64,000 nucleotides of DNA from Seiridium cupressi (taxonomy: Eukaryota; Ascomycota; Sordariomycetes; Amphisphaeriales; Sporocadaceae), in contig JARVKI010000100.1 in the NCBI GenBank assembly GCA_036674765.1, positions 1 to 64,000 on the forward strand, read 5' to 3'. The notes under the pieces were generated by a model. That model saw nothing but the letters and a program-made list of their open reading frames with translations. It had not been told where the DNA came from and ran no database searches. Below are positions 1-11,300 of this stretch, piece by piece; positions within the stretch are counted from its first letter, which is position 1, and every line of letters begins with the position of its first letter. The position numbers were made by a program, and so were the translations under genes.

Positions 1-1018
1 CTAGCTATACTCTCCCCACCCTCTGTCTTTGTATTCTTATTCTCTCACCACTCCGTTTGTTACCTCTTTTTTTTGTTTTGTTTTGTTTGTTAAAACCCCC
101 CCCCCCCCCCCCCAAGAACGCACCTAGTCGTCGAATGCTTTCCCCAAGAACTGGTTACATACATTTTGCCGACCTGTGTACTAATTGACAGACTGCTGCG
201 TTATTGCGGTGGGTCTGCTGTCGCGACACGGTCAAGAGTTTACCAAAGGTCAACAACAACACGGCACAAGGTTAAGTGCATCAGCCATAGTAGAACCGCC
301 AAAGCTTTGGCACCTGAGGATCCATTGGTCTGGTAAGTTGCCAACGAGACTTTCTGTCCATAGCAATGGCCACCCGTCCCCTCCCATCTGACCATTTCCA
401 ACCCAAGCAGCAGTTCTTTCGCGACTCCGGCAACAAGGCATTACCATCATTCGTCAGTTCGAATATTTCCCCTGTCCATTAGACGTCAAGGATCGTCTTG
501 TTGTGTCGAATTAGGCCGATCGCGAACAGATATCCAAGCCAGGTAAGTTGATTTGCTTGTTCTTTGCCAGCGTCTTCCATCACAGATTTCAGATCGTCTT
601 CCCATCAGTTGTCACGATCAAACTTTTACCCGAAGCTCTAGTGTGGCTTGCAGGTTATCGTCCCTCCTTTGATCCCCAGTGTCTCTCCGGTCCGTTGGCG
701 GTATCCCAGCTAGAATCGCGGCCAGGTCACCGTATACAGCTGAGTAAACCGATGGACGTGACCATATGCGCTTCCCGGCTGGTAATCCAAGAGTCAAAGG
801 TAGTGGAAGCCGTTTCTGTATGAGATGTTTTGGAACTCTATCCTGAATCGTCTCCCAACGAGATCCGGCATTACATACCATACGATCGACTCTTTGGACG
901 TTGCACACCACCGACAATCCCTCTTGTTCTTTACTCATGGTTGTTTTCTTGACGACCCGAGCACCTTGCCTTTGCCTCAATATTAACACAACTGGGAGCA
1001 GACCTTACGTTCGATAAC
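1..1018. other. Upstream flank of first gene, with C18 tract
   Basis: No coding sequence is supported here. Positions 96-113 are an uninterrupted run of 18 C, preceded by a T-rich stretch with repeated TTTTG units. The rest is pyrimidine-rich, as is common upstream of fungal genes. GTAAGTTG motifs at about 331 and 543 look like splice donors, so a spliced 5' leader of the gene starting at 1019 is possible. Short ORFs on both strands show no family resemblance. Confidence 0.5.
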
Positions 1019-2639
1019 ATGCCTTCCACCAGGAAGAGTTCCGAGGGCAACGCCGCTGAGGAGGTTGCCAAAACTCCGTCGAGAGTAACGAAAGGAAGCA
1101 GGTTCGCCAAGAAAGTGCCTACCAAGAAAGTGCTCGCCCAAAAGGTACCCAAGAAGAAAATGCCTACAAAGGGACAATCCGAGCGACTAGCAAGTTGGGA
1201 CTATACACACAATCTCCCGTCGTCTACCGAGCGCTCCAAGAATGGTCGAGTTCATGGCCGCACCTTGATCAATTGGACTCGTAAGTGATGCTTTGGTATC
1301 TCGAACCACGAAATTTCAACGTCACTGACATTCCTCTAGGTCCTCGCATGATGGAGAAAGCTTTCCTTCACTTGATGTATGAAAGCGAGGTTCGCAATAT
1401 TGAGTTGCCTCTGGATACCGTGGCCCACCGACTGTACCCTGGTGCTGTAAGTATAACAACTCTGTATAGTTCTCGTTTTTCTTCGGAGATTTTTGGAAGA
1501 TGGATGTTCTGGTACCTCGTGCCCTCTTTGAGGAACATTGACGCTCCAAACGAAGGATAGCAGAAATCCTATGATTTCCCATAATGAGAATGCGAAGCTT
1601 ACACGTGTTTTCTCATAGACTGGGGAAGCTTTGCGGCAACGGTTCGACCGCCTTCGCAAGGAGATGATCGCCGAGGGCCATCTGGTACCCCCCAAGGCGG
1701 GCAAAAAGAGAACAAATCTTAATCCTAAGATTCGAGGCCATATTCGCAAGTTTCCTGGTGACCCCGGGAACATTCTGGAGACTCGAGAGGTGCTCTTCAC
1801 TGAGCCCATTGACGATGCCGAATTCAACGACCCCACAGGTTTTTTGCTTGTGCATAATGCGTCTGCTCGCACGAAAATAACAAAGGTCACCGCTGTCGCC
1901 GAGCAGGACGAATCTGATGGCAACCATAATTCAGACTCCCAGTCGACCGACGTACCTCAGGAGTCCGACCAAGAGACGGAAGTTCACCTCGAATCACGTT
2001 CCAGTGCCAGTGCCAGAACTCGCTTTCTTGACCAGAGAAATTCCCATGTTGATTCCGACGATGAGGAGCATGATCCTCTTCTTGGTCAGGAAGAATATCC
2101 TCTTAATTATAGAGAGGACCCTCTTGGTCATGTCGACAACCGCCTTCCCGATCGTCAGCTCATGCCAGCTACTCATCGTCAGCCGGCTGAGTTCCCAGCA
2201 TCTGCCAGGGCAGCCAGAATGGGTACGGACTTTGTGTCGGCCAGCGGTCAGGCTTTGCCGCAGGGCATTATGCCTTCCGCTACCTTTGTTGGGCCTTACA
2301 ACCCAGTCTTTGGCTCGAATGCCAATCCGTGGTATTTCTGGGGGCGCCAGTACAACACACATGATTACGGTCAAACACTTCACGAGCAGCAGATGCAACC
2401 CGTAAGTGCAGTTCTATTCAGTGACCGGCAACAGTCAAACTAATCATCCTTCTCAGATTCATCCGCTGGTTCCTATGTATCATGCCGCCCCTGTTGAGGA
2501 CCAAGACTTCAACCAGATAATCGCTGACGCACCCGCCTCCGACCACGGCCTGCCATCTAGTGCTACAGAGTCTCAGTCTTCTCAGCACGGAGTAGAGGAG
2601 ATGCCCGACATGGATCAGTTTTTCACTTCTGAACACTGA
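1019..2639 (+). CDS. Unknown nuclear-looking protein, 444 aa, four exons
   Basis: Exons 1019-1280, 1340-1446, 1619-2401 and 2457-2639 join in frame to 444 residues. The N-terminus (about residues 1-60) is very rich in Lys, Arg, Ser and Thr, with repeated KKVP-type motifs that look like nuclear localisation signals. Residues about 90-145 form a compact helical region (around MMEKAFLHLMYESE, then LRQRFDRLRKEMIAEGHLVPP) resembling a DNA-binding-like domain common in uncharacterised Pezizomycotina proteins. The rest is acidic, Ser/Gln-rich and probably disordered, ending FFTSEH. The start is the first ATG of the open frame, and all three introns have good GTAAGT donors and TAG/CAG acceptors. A chromatin or transcription role is inference; I do not recognise a named family. 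Confidence 0.75.
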
Positions 2640-3354
2640 TCACGAACCAATTAATTTCGCACGAGTGGAATATTATCGTATCAAGGTCCTATCATATGGG
2701 CTGATGCCGATGGGCGTTGGTTCAAGGACTTTCTTCTCCCTCTCTCCGCTGGCTCTGAACCTGAAAGCAATGGGCTGGATGATTTCACGAGCGCAGGCCG
2801 CTATTACTTGTGGGCCCATGTTGTAGGAATAACACTTCTGGAGGGTTACGTAAAAACAAGCTAGCTCAAGCTTCAAAAGGAGTCCTCAAAAAGCGGTGCG
2901 TTACTGGACAGTCCTTTGCTGAAGAGGCCTTCGTGAACCTCAGGGAGACATCCGCAGTAGCTTATGCATCGCAGAAAATGTTAATTGAAGGGAGGTCACA
3001 CAAACATGAAGAGACTGGGCTGGACCGTGGTTTGTAATTATGTGACCAAGGGAAATGAGATTTGAGCCACATGAAGTTCTACGATTTTCCACGACCCCGG
3101 GCGGACACGACGCGATACTCTGTTTGGGCTAGTGCGTATTGCCTCGGCTTTTGGGCGAATGGCTCCGTGCATGTTGACGAGGACCAAAATTTTTGAAGCT
3201 TTCCCCAGGGTCTCCAACCTGCAGCAACTTTCCATCTCTTCCAACCAACAACCATAGAGCTTCGCCTCTGCATCCTGCCTCAAAACTTCCGTTCCTCCTC
3301 CCACTGTACAATCCTTCCTTTCTGTATAATACATTATAATCAGATTACATCACA
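2640..3354. promoter_or_regulatory. Intergenic: 3' end of unknown gene and HSP60 promoter
   Basis: No gene is supported. The last 200 bases before the HSP60 ATG are C/T-rich (TTCC, CTCC blocks), typical of a strong fungal promoter and 5' leader. Around 3190-3206 a run TTTTTGAAGCTTTCC loosely fits alternating heat-shock element units (nTTCn/nGAAn), but the match is imperfect, so heat-shock control is inferred from the gene rather than seen. Confidence 0.4.
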
Positions 3355-5181
3355 ATGCAGCGCGCTCTTTCTTCGCGATCCAGGACCTCGGTCCTCAACT
3401 CGGCCGCTGCTGCCGCAAAGTACCGGCCCGGTGCAGGTCTCTCACAGCAGCTAAGATTTGCGCACAAGGAGCTGAAGTTCGGTGTCGAGGGCCGTGCCGC
3501 TCTCCTGGCCGGTGTTGAGACTCTCGCAAAGGCTGTCGCCACCACATTGGGTCCCAAGGGCCGAAATGTCCTGATCGAGTCCAGCTACGGCTCGCCCAAG
3601 ATCACAAAGGGTACGCAACTCTCCTTATCCCAAGCCTGCCTCGTTGGATCATAGCTAACCTTTCCAATAGACGGTGTCACAGTTGCGCGAGCAATCAGCT
3701 TACAAGACAAGTTCGAGAACCTCGGAGCCCGACTACTGCAAGATGTTGCCTCGAAAACAAACGAGTCCGCCGGTGATGGTACGACCAGTGCTACTGTGCT
3801 CGCCCGCGCCATCTTCTCGGAGACTGTCAAGAACGTCGCCGCCGGCTGCAACCCCATGGACCTGCGCCGCGGTACTCAGGCTGCCGTCGAGGCTGTCGTT
3901 GAGTACCTGCAGAAGAACAAGAGGGATATTACCACAAGTGCAGAGATTGCTCAGGTCGCCACCATCTCTGCCAATGGTGACACTCACATCGGCAACTTGA
4001 TTGCCAACGCCATGGAGAAGGTTGGAAAGGAAGGTGTCATCACCGTCAAGGAGGGCAAGACGCTCAACGACGAGCTCGAGGTCACCGAGGGTATGCGATT
4101 CGACCGTGGATTCGTCTCACCCTACTTCATCACCGACAGCAAGGCCCAGAAGGTCGAGTTCGAGAAGCCTTTGATTCTCCTCTCCGAGAAGAAGATCTCT
4201 GCTGTCCAGGACATCATCCCTGCGCTTGAGGCTTCTACCCAACAACGCCGACCTCTTGTCATCATCGCTGAGGACATTGATGGCGAGGCTCTTGCTGTCT
4301 GCATTCTGAACAAGCTCCGTGGTCAGCTCCAGGTTGCTGCCGTCAAGGCTCCCGGCTTCGGTGACAACCGCAAGTCTATCCTTGGTGATATCGCTGTCCT
4401 GACCAACGGTACTGTCTTCACTGACGAGCTTGACATCAAGCTCGAGAAGGCCACCCCTGACCTGCTCGGTTCGACCGGATCTATTACCATCACCAAGGAG
4501 GACACCATCATCCTCAACGGTGAGGGTAGCAAGGACTCCATTGCTCAGCGGTGCGAGCAGATCCGTGGTGTTATGGCCGATCCCTCCACCTCCGACTACG
4601 AGAAGGAGAAGCTCCAGGAGCGTCTTGCTAAGCTCTCTGGTGGTGTTGCCGTCATCAAGGTCGGTGGCTCATCCGAGGTCGAGGTCGGTGAAAAGAAGGA
4701 CCGATTTGTTGACGCCCTGAACGCAACCCGCGCTGCCGTCGAGGAGGGTATCCTGCCCGGTGGTGGTACTGCTCTTATCAAAGCTTCCGTTCACGCCCTG
4801 AAGGATGTCAAGTCTGCCAACTTCGATCAGCAGCTCGGTGTTAGCATCATCAAGAACGCCATCACTCGCCCGGCGAGAACCATTGTTGAGAATGCTGGTC
4901 TTGAGGGCTCCGTCGTTGTCGGCAAGCTCATGGACGAGTTCGGTGCTGATTTCCACAAGGGTTTCAACAGCGCTACCGGCGAGTATGTTGACATGATCCA
5001 AGCTGGTATCCTCGATCCCTTCAAGGTTGTCCGCACTGGTCTTGTTGATGCCAGCGGCGTTGCATCGCTGCTCGGTACTACTGAGGTCGCCATTGTTGAG
5101 GCCCCTGAGGAGAAGGGCCCTCCTCCTATGGGAGGTATGGGCGGCATGGGTGGCATGGGAGGCATGGGTGGAATGATGTAA
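3355..5181 (+). CDS. hsp60: Mitochondrial chaperonin HSP60
   Basis: Exons 3355-3610 and 3671-5181 encode 588 residues, the usual length for a fungal group I chaperonin. It folds imported proteins in the mitochondrial matrix as a GroEL-like double ring with HSP10. The N-terminus ([12 protein letters not shown]...) is basic and Ser-rich without acids, a classical matrix presequence, followed by [16 protein letters not shown] where the mature chain starts. Visible hallmarks are [16 protein letters not shown] (restored exactly across the intron), [15 protein letters not shown] (ATP site) and the mitochondrial tail of GGM repeats ending in GGMM. The 60-bp intron lies just before DGVTVA. No sign of damage. 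Identity is near certain. Confidence 0.98.
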
Positions 5182-6122
5182 AGTCTTGTCTCAGTAACCG
5201 GGCGATTCTTCCATTTCCTTGTACCAAAAAAGAGTCTGGGGCAAGGGACATTTGGCTTTGGTGTTACGATGGATTGGGTGCATTTTCCGGCCTTGTAATC
5301 TCCTCTCTATTTTGCGTCTTGCGTGTACCCTGTTCATACACCTTGATATCCCGAGCAGGCGTTGTAAAAGAGTTGTATAATAGTCTAGAAAGCGGCTAGC
5401 TACATGATGACGAAACGTCAGAACAATTGAAATCAGTCAAACATACGGCGCCATTGTCTTAGGATCAGGCAGATGCATTGAGTGATGTTTAACGTCTGCC
5501 TGCTACCAGTGTACGTTCGCCAGTGGCTTGGCTGGCAATGGGCGAAACCAATGAGGTGACGCATATGCGAGGCTCATCGGTTTTGGTCTCATTGGAGGCA
5601 GCAGCCATCTCGGGCTCCAACATGGCAGTGCGCCAATGCAAAACATTGTGCTTCTGGCTTTTGGGCTTCAGCAGCAGCAAGGACAAGGATGATCACGTGC
5701 ATCTGCCCAGTCGCAAGTGATGCTGTTGCCCGCGACGACGTGGGATGGCGGATCGCATTGGAGAATGGCCCACCAAAATCACAACCCCACCATAAGCTGG
5801 GCCTTTGCTTGTTGATTTTCCCTGGCGTAGCCTGACCCGACTTCCCCTCCACCATCCCCCTCAACTCCCAAAAGCACCCGCGCGAGAAGGAGACAGCTAC
5901 CACACTAAATCTCTTCCCTCTCCTTTACCGCAATTCTTCGAAAAGGCAGCAGAATAAATACCCGCTTTCGTATGTGTCGAGCCTGACCCCAGCACCTCCC
6001 CTCTACAAATACCCTTCTCTGCGTCTACCCTGATTGCTCTTGCATTGACGACCCCGCTGACCGCATCCGCTTGCAGCTCATCGCCAGATCGTCCTTCCTG
6101 CACTCAAAAACAAACCGCCACA
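5182..6122. promoter_or_regulatory. Intergenic: HSP60 3' end and cofilin promoter
   Basis: The first part (to about 5400) is the presumed HSP60 3' UTR. From about 5820 the plus strand becomes strongly C/T-rich (CCTCCACCATCCCCCTC, then many CCCCTCT blocks), the pyrimidine-rich promoter and leader style of highly expressed fungal genes, leading into the cofilin start at 6123. Small ORFs at 5523-5720 and 5589-5903 show no recognisable family. Confidence 0.45.
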
Positions 6123-6972
6123 ATGGTAGGTCACAGAGAGACGAGCTTGGATTCAGTAGTGGTACTGACTTAATGGTCTTAATAGTCTCAATCTGGGTTC
6201 GTAGTCCCCCCGCTCCCAAGTCTCCAGGTCTTCCCGGTCGCATGCCCCGGATTCGCCTTGCCTGCCACCGCTCAACAACCAAGAGCTATAAACGCCGAAT
6301 CCCATGTGCGATAACGTAGACGATCATGTAGCTGATACTTCTTTCAGAGCTTCCACCTCCCAGGAGTGCATAAACGCCTTCAACGACCTCAAGCTTGCCA
6401 AGAAGTACAAGTACATCATCTTCAAGCTGTCCGATGACAACCGTGAAATTGTGGTCGAAGATGCCTCTACCGAGTCAGACTGGGAGGCTTTCCGTGAGAA
6501 GCTGATCAACGCCCAGCACAAGAGCAAGACCGTATGTCAAATACACTGTCGCGAAATGACTCTCCGGGGTTTCAAGGGGTACTAATAATCACAACAGGGT
6601 GCTGTTGGCAAGGGCCCCCGATACGCTGTTTACGACTTCGAGTACTCTCTTGCCTCTGGCGAGGGTTCACGGTCAGTACCTCCGACTGCCATCCGCATAC
6701 CGCCGGCTGAATGTGGTCACTAATTCTACGCAGAAACAAGATCACCTTCATTGCATGGTCGCCCGATGATGCTGGTGTCATGGTAAGAGACTATCCTTGA
6801 GTTCAGGCGAACCCCGTTCTAACTCCATAATCAGGCCAAGATGGTGTACGCCTCTTCCAAGGACGCTCTGAAGCGATCCCTCAACGGAATCGCCACCGAG
6901 ATCCAAGCCAACGACTCAGATGACATTGAATACGACACCGTGCTGAAGACCGTCAGCAAGGGTCTTGCCTAA
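6123..6972 (+). CDS. cof1: Cofilin (actin-depolymerising factor), six exons
   Basis: Coding exons 6123-6125, 6186-6196, 6348-6531, 6598-6671, 6734-6782 and 6835-6972 give 152 residues. Cofilin binds G- and F-actin, severs filaments and drives actin turnover in patches and at hyphal tips. The protein starts MSQSGASTSQEC, matching the conserved cofilin N-terminus with its regulatory serine. It continues through [36 protein letters not shown] and the actin-binding long helix [17 protein letters not shown]. The first coding exon is only the ATG and the second is an 11-nt micro-exon; the reading frame closes exactly through both, which fixes the model. The length agrees with yeast Cof1 (about 143 aa) plus a small insertion. 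Identity is near certain. Confidence 0.97.
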
Positions 6973-7380
6973 ACGCCTAATTCTAGACGCTACGGAAATA
7001 TACGAGACTACGGGGACGGCTCCTCGGGGAGCACGGATGGGAAATGATGATCACGAAACCCAACTTTCTTAGCAAGCGAGGATGGTGGACGAAGCTCCCC
7101 TCCTCAAGGCTCTTGTCAGCTCACAAGACGGGGGGAAGTCACAAACAATTTGGTTTCCTCTTTCTACTGGGTTAGGACTCGAAATTTTCAGATTTGATGT
7201 TGGCCGGTACCTAGAATACTCGCGTATGATACACTTCAGCAAGCACAAAAGGCACACTTCTGGAACGTAGATCACTCTGCCGCATCTTATGAGGACACCA
7301 CTTATTCTTCTCTCGGTACCACGTGCAAGATCCGTATCTACTGCGAAATGAACACTTGACTGCCCAGGATTCTAACCCCT
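6973..7380. other. Convergent 3' intergenic, cofilin / Get5-like
   Basis: About 400 bases between two convergent stop codons. It holds presumed 3' UTRs; I see no gene, repeat or strong hairpin. Confidence 0.5.
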
Positions 7381-8199
7381 TTACCGTTTGCTCTTGTAAG
7401 CCGTCTGGAACGTGTTGAAGAGATCCTCTGCCTCCTTTTCGTCACGTATCCTCTGCAATAAGAAACCTTTGAGATCGTCCCAAAACTCGCTTGTTTGCAA
7501 TGTGTCGCTTCCACTCGTCCCCTGTGCAACATCGGCCACTGGCACCTCTTTCTTGACTGCGGCTGCGGCACCACCTATTACCATTACGCTGAACTCGACA
7601 CTCGTCCCGTCATTCTCACCCACTAGCTCCTTGAGGACCTTGGAGTCGACCACGGGCTTCTTCTTGTACAGCAGTTTGATCTTGTCCAAGGGTACGCTCG
7701 ACTCTTCCACGACTCTCTGCTTCAGGTCAAGAACAGAGGTGTTGAGAGGTTGAGATGTGAGTTTGATATCCAAAGGAGGATTGCGGAGCGACTTGAGTGT
7801 GACTGTCAACGAGCGCTCGGAGCCGGGTGCGGATTGGGAGGCTGAGGAGTTGGGTTTCGACATCTGGCGCGGGGCGCGGGGAAGGATATACTATTCATAG
7901 CATGTTAGCAGAGAGCCTTACATAGCGATCAATCCGATCCGCGCGACGCAATAGTAGCAAGGAGTTAGCCTGAGCCAGACAGTAAGACGTACAGCGTTCC
8001 TAGCAGGATATCCCTTCGGGTCCTCGACATGATCCGGCGACAGCTTGACGGGGCGGGCGTCAAGCGTCGCCAGGAATTGCTTGGCGAAGGATACTTCTGT
8101 CATGTTGGCGAGTTCGCGAGCGGTGTGGTGAGGGAACGGATACGAGGAGTAGAGGGTGGGTGCTTCTGAGGTAGTCTCGTTGGTGTTGCTGTTTGCCAT
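7381..8199 (-). CDS. get5: Get5/Ubl4-type ubiquitin-like protein
   Basis: Two exons, complement(7993..8199) and complement(7381..7890), encode 238 residues. The 102-bp intron has donor GTACGT, a GCTAAC branch point and a TAG acceptor, joining ...YPARNA to YILPRAP without a frame change. The N-terminal region (about 1-80, with SFAKQFLATLDARPVKL) fits the Get4-binding part of Get5. Residues about 95-165 are a ubiquitin-like fold (SLTVTLKSL... DLKQRVVEESSVPLDKIKLLYKKKPV). The C-terminal helix (SEFWDDLKGFLLQRIRD ... FQTAYK) fits the Get5/Ubl4A homodimerisation helix. In the GET pathway Get5 bridges Get4 and Sgt2 to hand tail-anchored proteins to Get3. The ORF beginning at 7863 alone would miss the N-terminal domain. 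Assignment rests on domain order; yeast Get5 is only distantly similar. Confidence 0.75.
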
Positions 8200-8745
8200 A
8201 GGCGAATATAACCAGGATACCAGACACTGTGTACGGCGGGTAGCGTTGCGGGCAGGGCAGTGGAGTGAGGTCAGAACAGCACGCGCCACGGCAAGGTGGG
8301 ATGCGATATGAGAAGTTGTGGCTTGAGCTCGGTCTCGAAGCCACACATAGTAAACGTCAAGTAGTTTTTACCATAACCACGCACTAATATCCTATGTAGC
8401 CAAGTCAGGTCATGAAGACAGTCGCATATTAATATTTGAGTAGCATCATGAATGAGTGCCGTGAAAGATTTAAAATTACATTATCCTGGGTCATCATCAT
8501 AGAATTCACACAGGCACTCTGCAGGTACGGCACTCTTTGAGTTTCCCATTGCCCACAAGCCAGAAGCATGGCAGGTGGGGCGCACTACTGCGATAGCTTA
8601 TCGGGACGGTCAAGCAGAAAAAGTTCTGGAGAAGCACTGGCGGGACCAAAATTTCGAGGATCGCCCAGAGTGTACCGTCCCCATACTTCGTTCTTTTTCA
8701 TAGAGAGATACCCATTCCTGTCGCGGTACACATCTAAACTCCAAA
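8200..8745. promoter_or_regulatory. Divergent promoter region, Get5-like / Nop2
   Basis: About 550 bases between divergent start codons. It must hold both promoters and leaders. An AT-rich central part (8370-8510) is flanked by more GC-rich leaders. No ORF is supported. Confidence 0.5.
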
Positions 8746-11300
8746 ATGGGTGTCGGACGTCGCATGAAGAAGCAGGGTCCTCCTGAGCCTCTTTCAGAAG
8801 CACATTACGCAAAGCTCAAGCGCAAGGCCGGTCTGCCTGCCGATGTACCAACCGAAGCGCGCGACAACAAGAAGCGGAAAACTACGAAGGAGGCCGCCCC
8901 AAAGACCAATGGAGCAGCCGACAAGAAGGCTGCCAAGCCCAAGCGAGAAAACCCCAACAAGATCGCCATAGCTACGCCGAGAGCCAATGGCAAGAAGAAC
9001 AAGAAGGCAGTCCCGCAACCTGAGGAGGATGAGGACGACGTCAGTGATGGACTGGGTGACTTCGATATGGAAGAAAACGACGAGTTCTCGGACCTCGAGG
9101 ACGCCAATGTCCACGGTCTGAAGGACGACTTCCTAGACTCGGACGATTCCGTTTACGACTCTGACGATGCGGGCCAGGCGAAAGCCATGTTCTCCGAAGA
9201 CGAAGACGAGTCGGACGCCGAAGAGCAACTGACTGCTGCCAATATTGCCGGTCTATCAAGGAAGCTGGATGAGAAGCTTGCACAGGTGGAGGCGGACGCT
9301 CAAGCCGAACTCGAGGAGGCTGCCATGCAGACCAACCTAGTCGAGGACAGACCCCATATTTTGGACGACGACGACGAAGAGGAAGGACTGGCTGCCAAGA
9401 CGAAGACTCTTCTGGCTCCAGATCTTCAACTACTGAGAACTCGGATTACGGACACCATTCGGGTCCTGGGCGACTTTGCTAAATTGGCAGAGGAGGGTAG
9501 GAGCAGAGCCGAGTACACGAACCAGTTGATCAAGGACATCTGCGCATACTATGGCTACTCGGAGTACTTGGCAGAGAAGCTCTTCAACTTGTTTACACCG
9601 CAGGAAGCTTTTGCCTTCTTCGAGGCTAACGAGACCCCGAGACCTGTTGTCATCAGGACGAACACTCTAAGGACACACAGAAGAGATTTGGCACAGGCTC
9701 TGATCAACAGGGGTGTGGTGCTTGAGCCGGTGGGAAAATGGAGCAAGGTTGGTCTGATCGTGTTCGAGACGGGCGGAATCCCACTGGTAAGTCAGTTATG
9801 ATTATGGAGGATGATATCGAAAGTCATGGACAGTTCCACTTTTCATGAATCCTGGTACTACCGGAATCCTGAACAGTTCTGTCGACTGCGCCTCCCAGCT
9901 GCTCATTCCTTGCCGAAAAGGGGCTGCTCATGACTTTTGGTGACAATCTCCACACGAGGAACCTTGGCTAACATTAGTGCAGGGTGCAACTCCCGAGTAT
10001 CTAGCAGGGCAATATCTACTGCAGGCAGCCTCTTCATTCCTTCCTGTCATGTCCCTAGGACCACAAGAAGGCGAACGCGTGCTGGATATGGCTGCTGCTC
10101 CTGGTGGAAAGACGACCCATATGGCCGCGATGATGAAGAATACGGGAGTCATATTCGCCAACGATCCGTCAAAGGCTCGTTCAAAGGGTCTGATCGGTAA
10201 CATTCACCGCCTAGGAGCACGCAATGTCGTGGTGTGCAACCATGATGCGCGGGACTTCCCCAAAGTTATTGGTGGCTTTGATAGAGTGCTTCTCGATGCC
10301 CCATGCTCCGGTACTGGTGTCATCGCCAAGGATCCCTCCGTGAAGACGAATAAAACGGAAAAGGACTTCATGATTTTGCCCCATACCCAGAAGCAACTAC
10401 TGTTAGCTGCTATCGATAGTGTAAACCATGCCTCCAAGACCGGCGGTTACCTTGTCTAGTAAGTCTTCCTGCTCTTCTTCTGATCCTGTATGGAAGCGAG
10501 CCGGGCTGTGGGGATTGTGATCTATGTCCTCTCCGATTCCGAGCCCGTCTTTCGCACAGATTAAAGTCATGTTGAAGGAGTCGCTAACGAATTTTAGTTC
10601 GACGTGTTCTGTCACGGTCGAGGAGAACGAAGGAGTTGTGAACTATGTTCTTTCCAGGCGTCCCAATGTGAAGCTCGTGGACACTGATCTCCCTTTCGGA
10701 AAGGAAGGTTTCACTAGCTATGGTGGCAAGCATTTTGATGCATCTCTCAAGCTCACAAGGCGGTATTACCCGCATGCTTACAACGTAGACGGTTTCTTCG
10801 TCGCCAAGTTCCAAAAGGTTGGCCCATCGCCGACGGGAGGAGCTGGCAGGGAGAAGGTGCCGATGGAGAGGAAAGAAGTTGAAGAAGAGGTCATTGACAA
10901 GACACCGATTGCCGCTGATGAAGAGTCGGGTGGTGCTAAGGATGATTTTGGCGGTTTCGATGAGGATGAGGATGAAGAGTACATTGAGAGGGCCAAGCGT
11001 AATGCCATGAGGAGAAGAGGCTTGGATCCCAAGGCTTTGGACAAGGGCAAAGCTCAGAAGAATGGAGCTAAGGAAGATCAACCCAAGAATGTTGAGAGCG
11101 CCGAAAAGTCCAGCAAAGCTACCAAGAATGGTGCCAAAGAGGCCAAGGTAGATCAAGTTGACAAGGCCGAGAAACCCGTCAAGGCCGTCAAGAAGGGCTC
11201 GAAGGATGCCAAGGTCGAGCAGGTTGAGAAGCCCGGCAAAGCTGGGAAGAGCGAAGGAGAGGCGAGCAAAAAGGAGAAGAAGAAGAGTAAAAAGGCGTAG
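8746..11300 (+). CDS. nop2: Nop2, 25S rRNA cytosine-C5 methyltransferase
   Basis: Exons 8746-9786, 9983-10458 and 10598-11300 encode 739 residues. Nop2 is a nucleolar NOL1/NOP2/Sun methyltransferase that modifies large-subunit rRNA and is needed for 60S assembly. The N-terminal third is a basic then acidic low-complexity region (KKRKTTK, many DDE runs). The catalytic domain shows the SAM motif VLDMAAAPGGKTTH, motif IV DAPCSGTG and motif VI YSTCSVTVEENEGVVN; the two cysteines in PCSG and TCS are the family's release and catalytic cysteines. The second intron splits the Tyr codon just before the TCS motif, and joining restores it. The C-terminal tail is a long Lys-rich repeat region (KAEKPVKAVKKGSK-like units). 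Intact; identity is very secure. Confidence 0.96.

Noticed and set aside
1336..1923. 195-codon minus-strand ORF
   Set aside because: Antisense to the spliced unknown gene at 1019-2639, whose introns and frame are well supported.
3190..3206. Heat-shock element upstream of HSP60
   Set aside because: Only a partial, imperfect match to the alternating GAA/TTC pattern, so not listed as a separate site.
7381..7863. 160-residue single-exon version of the Get5-like protein
   Set aside because: An upstream exon joins in frame through a good intron and supplies the expected N-terminal domain.
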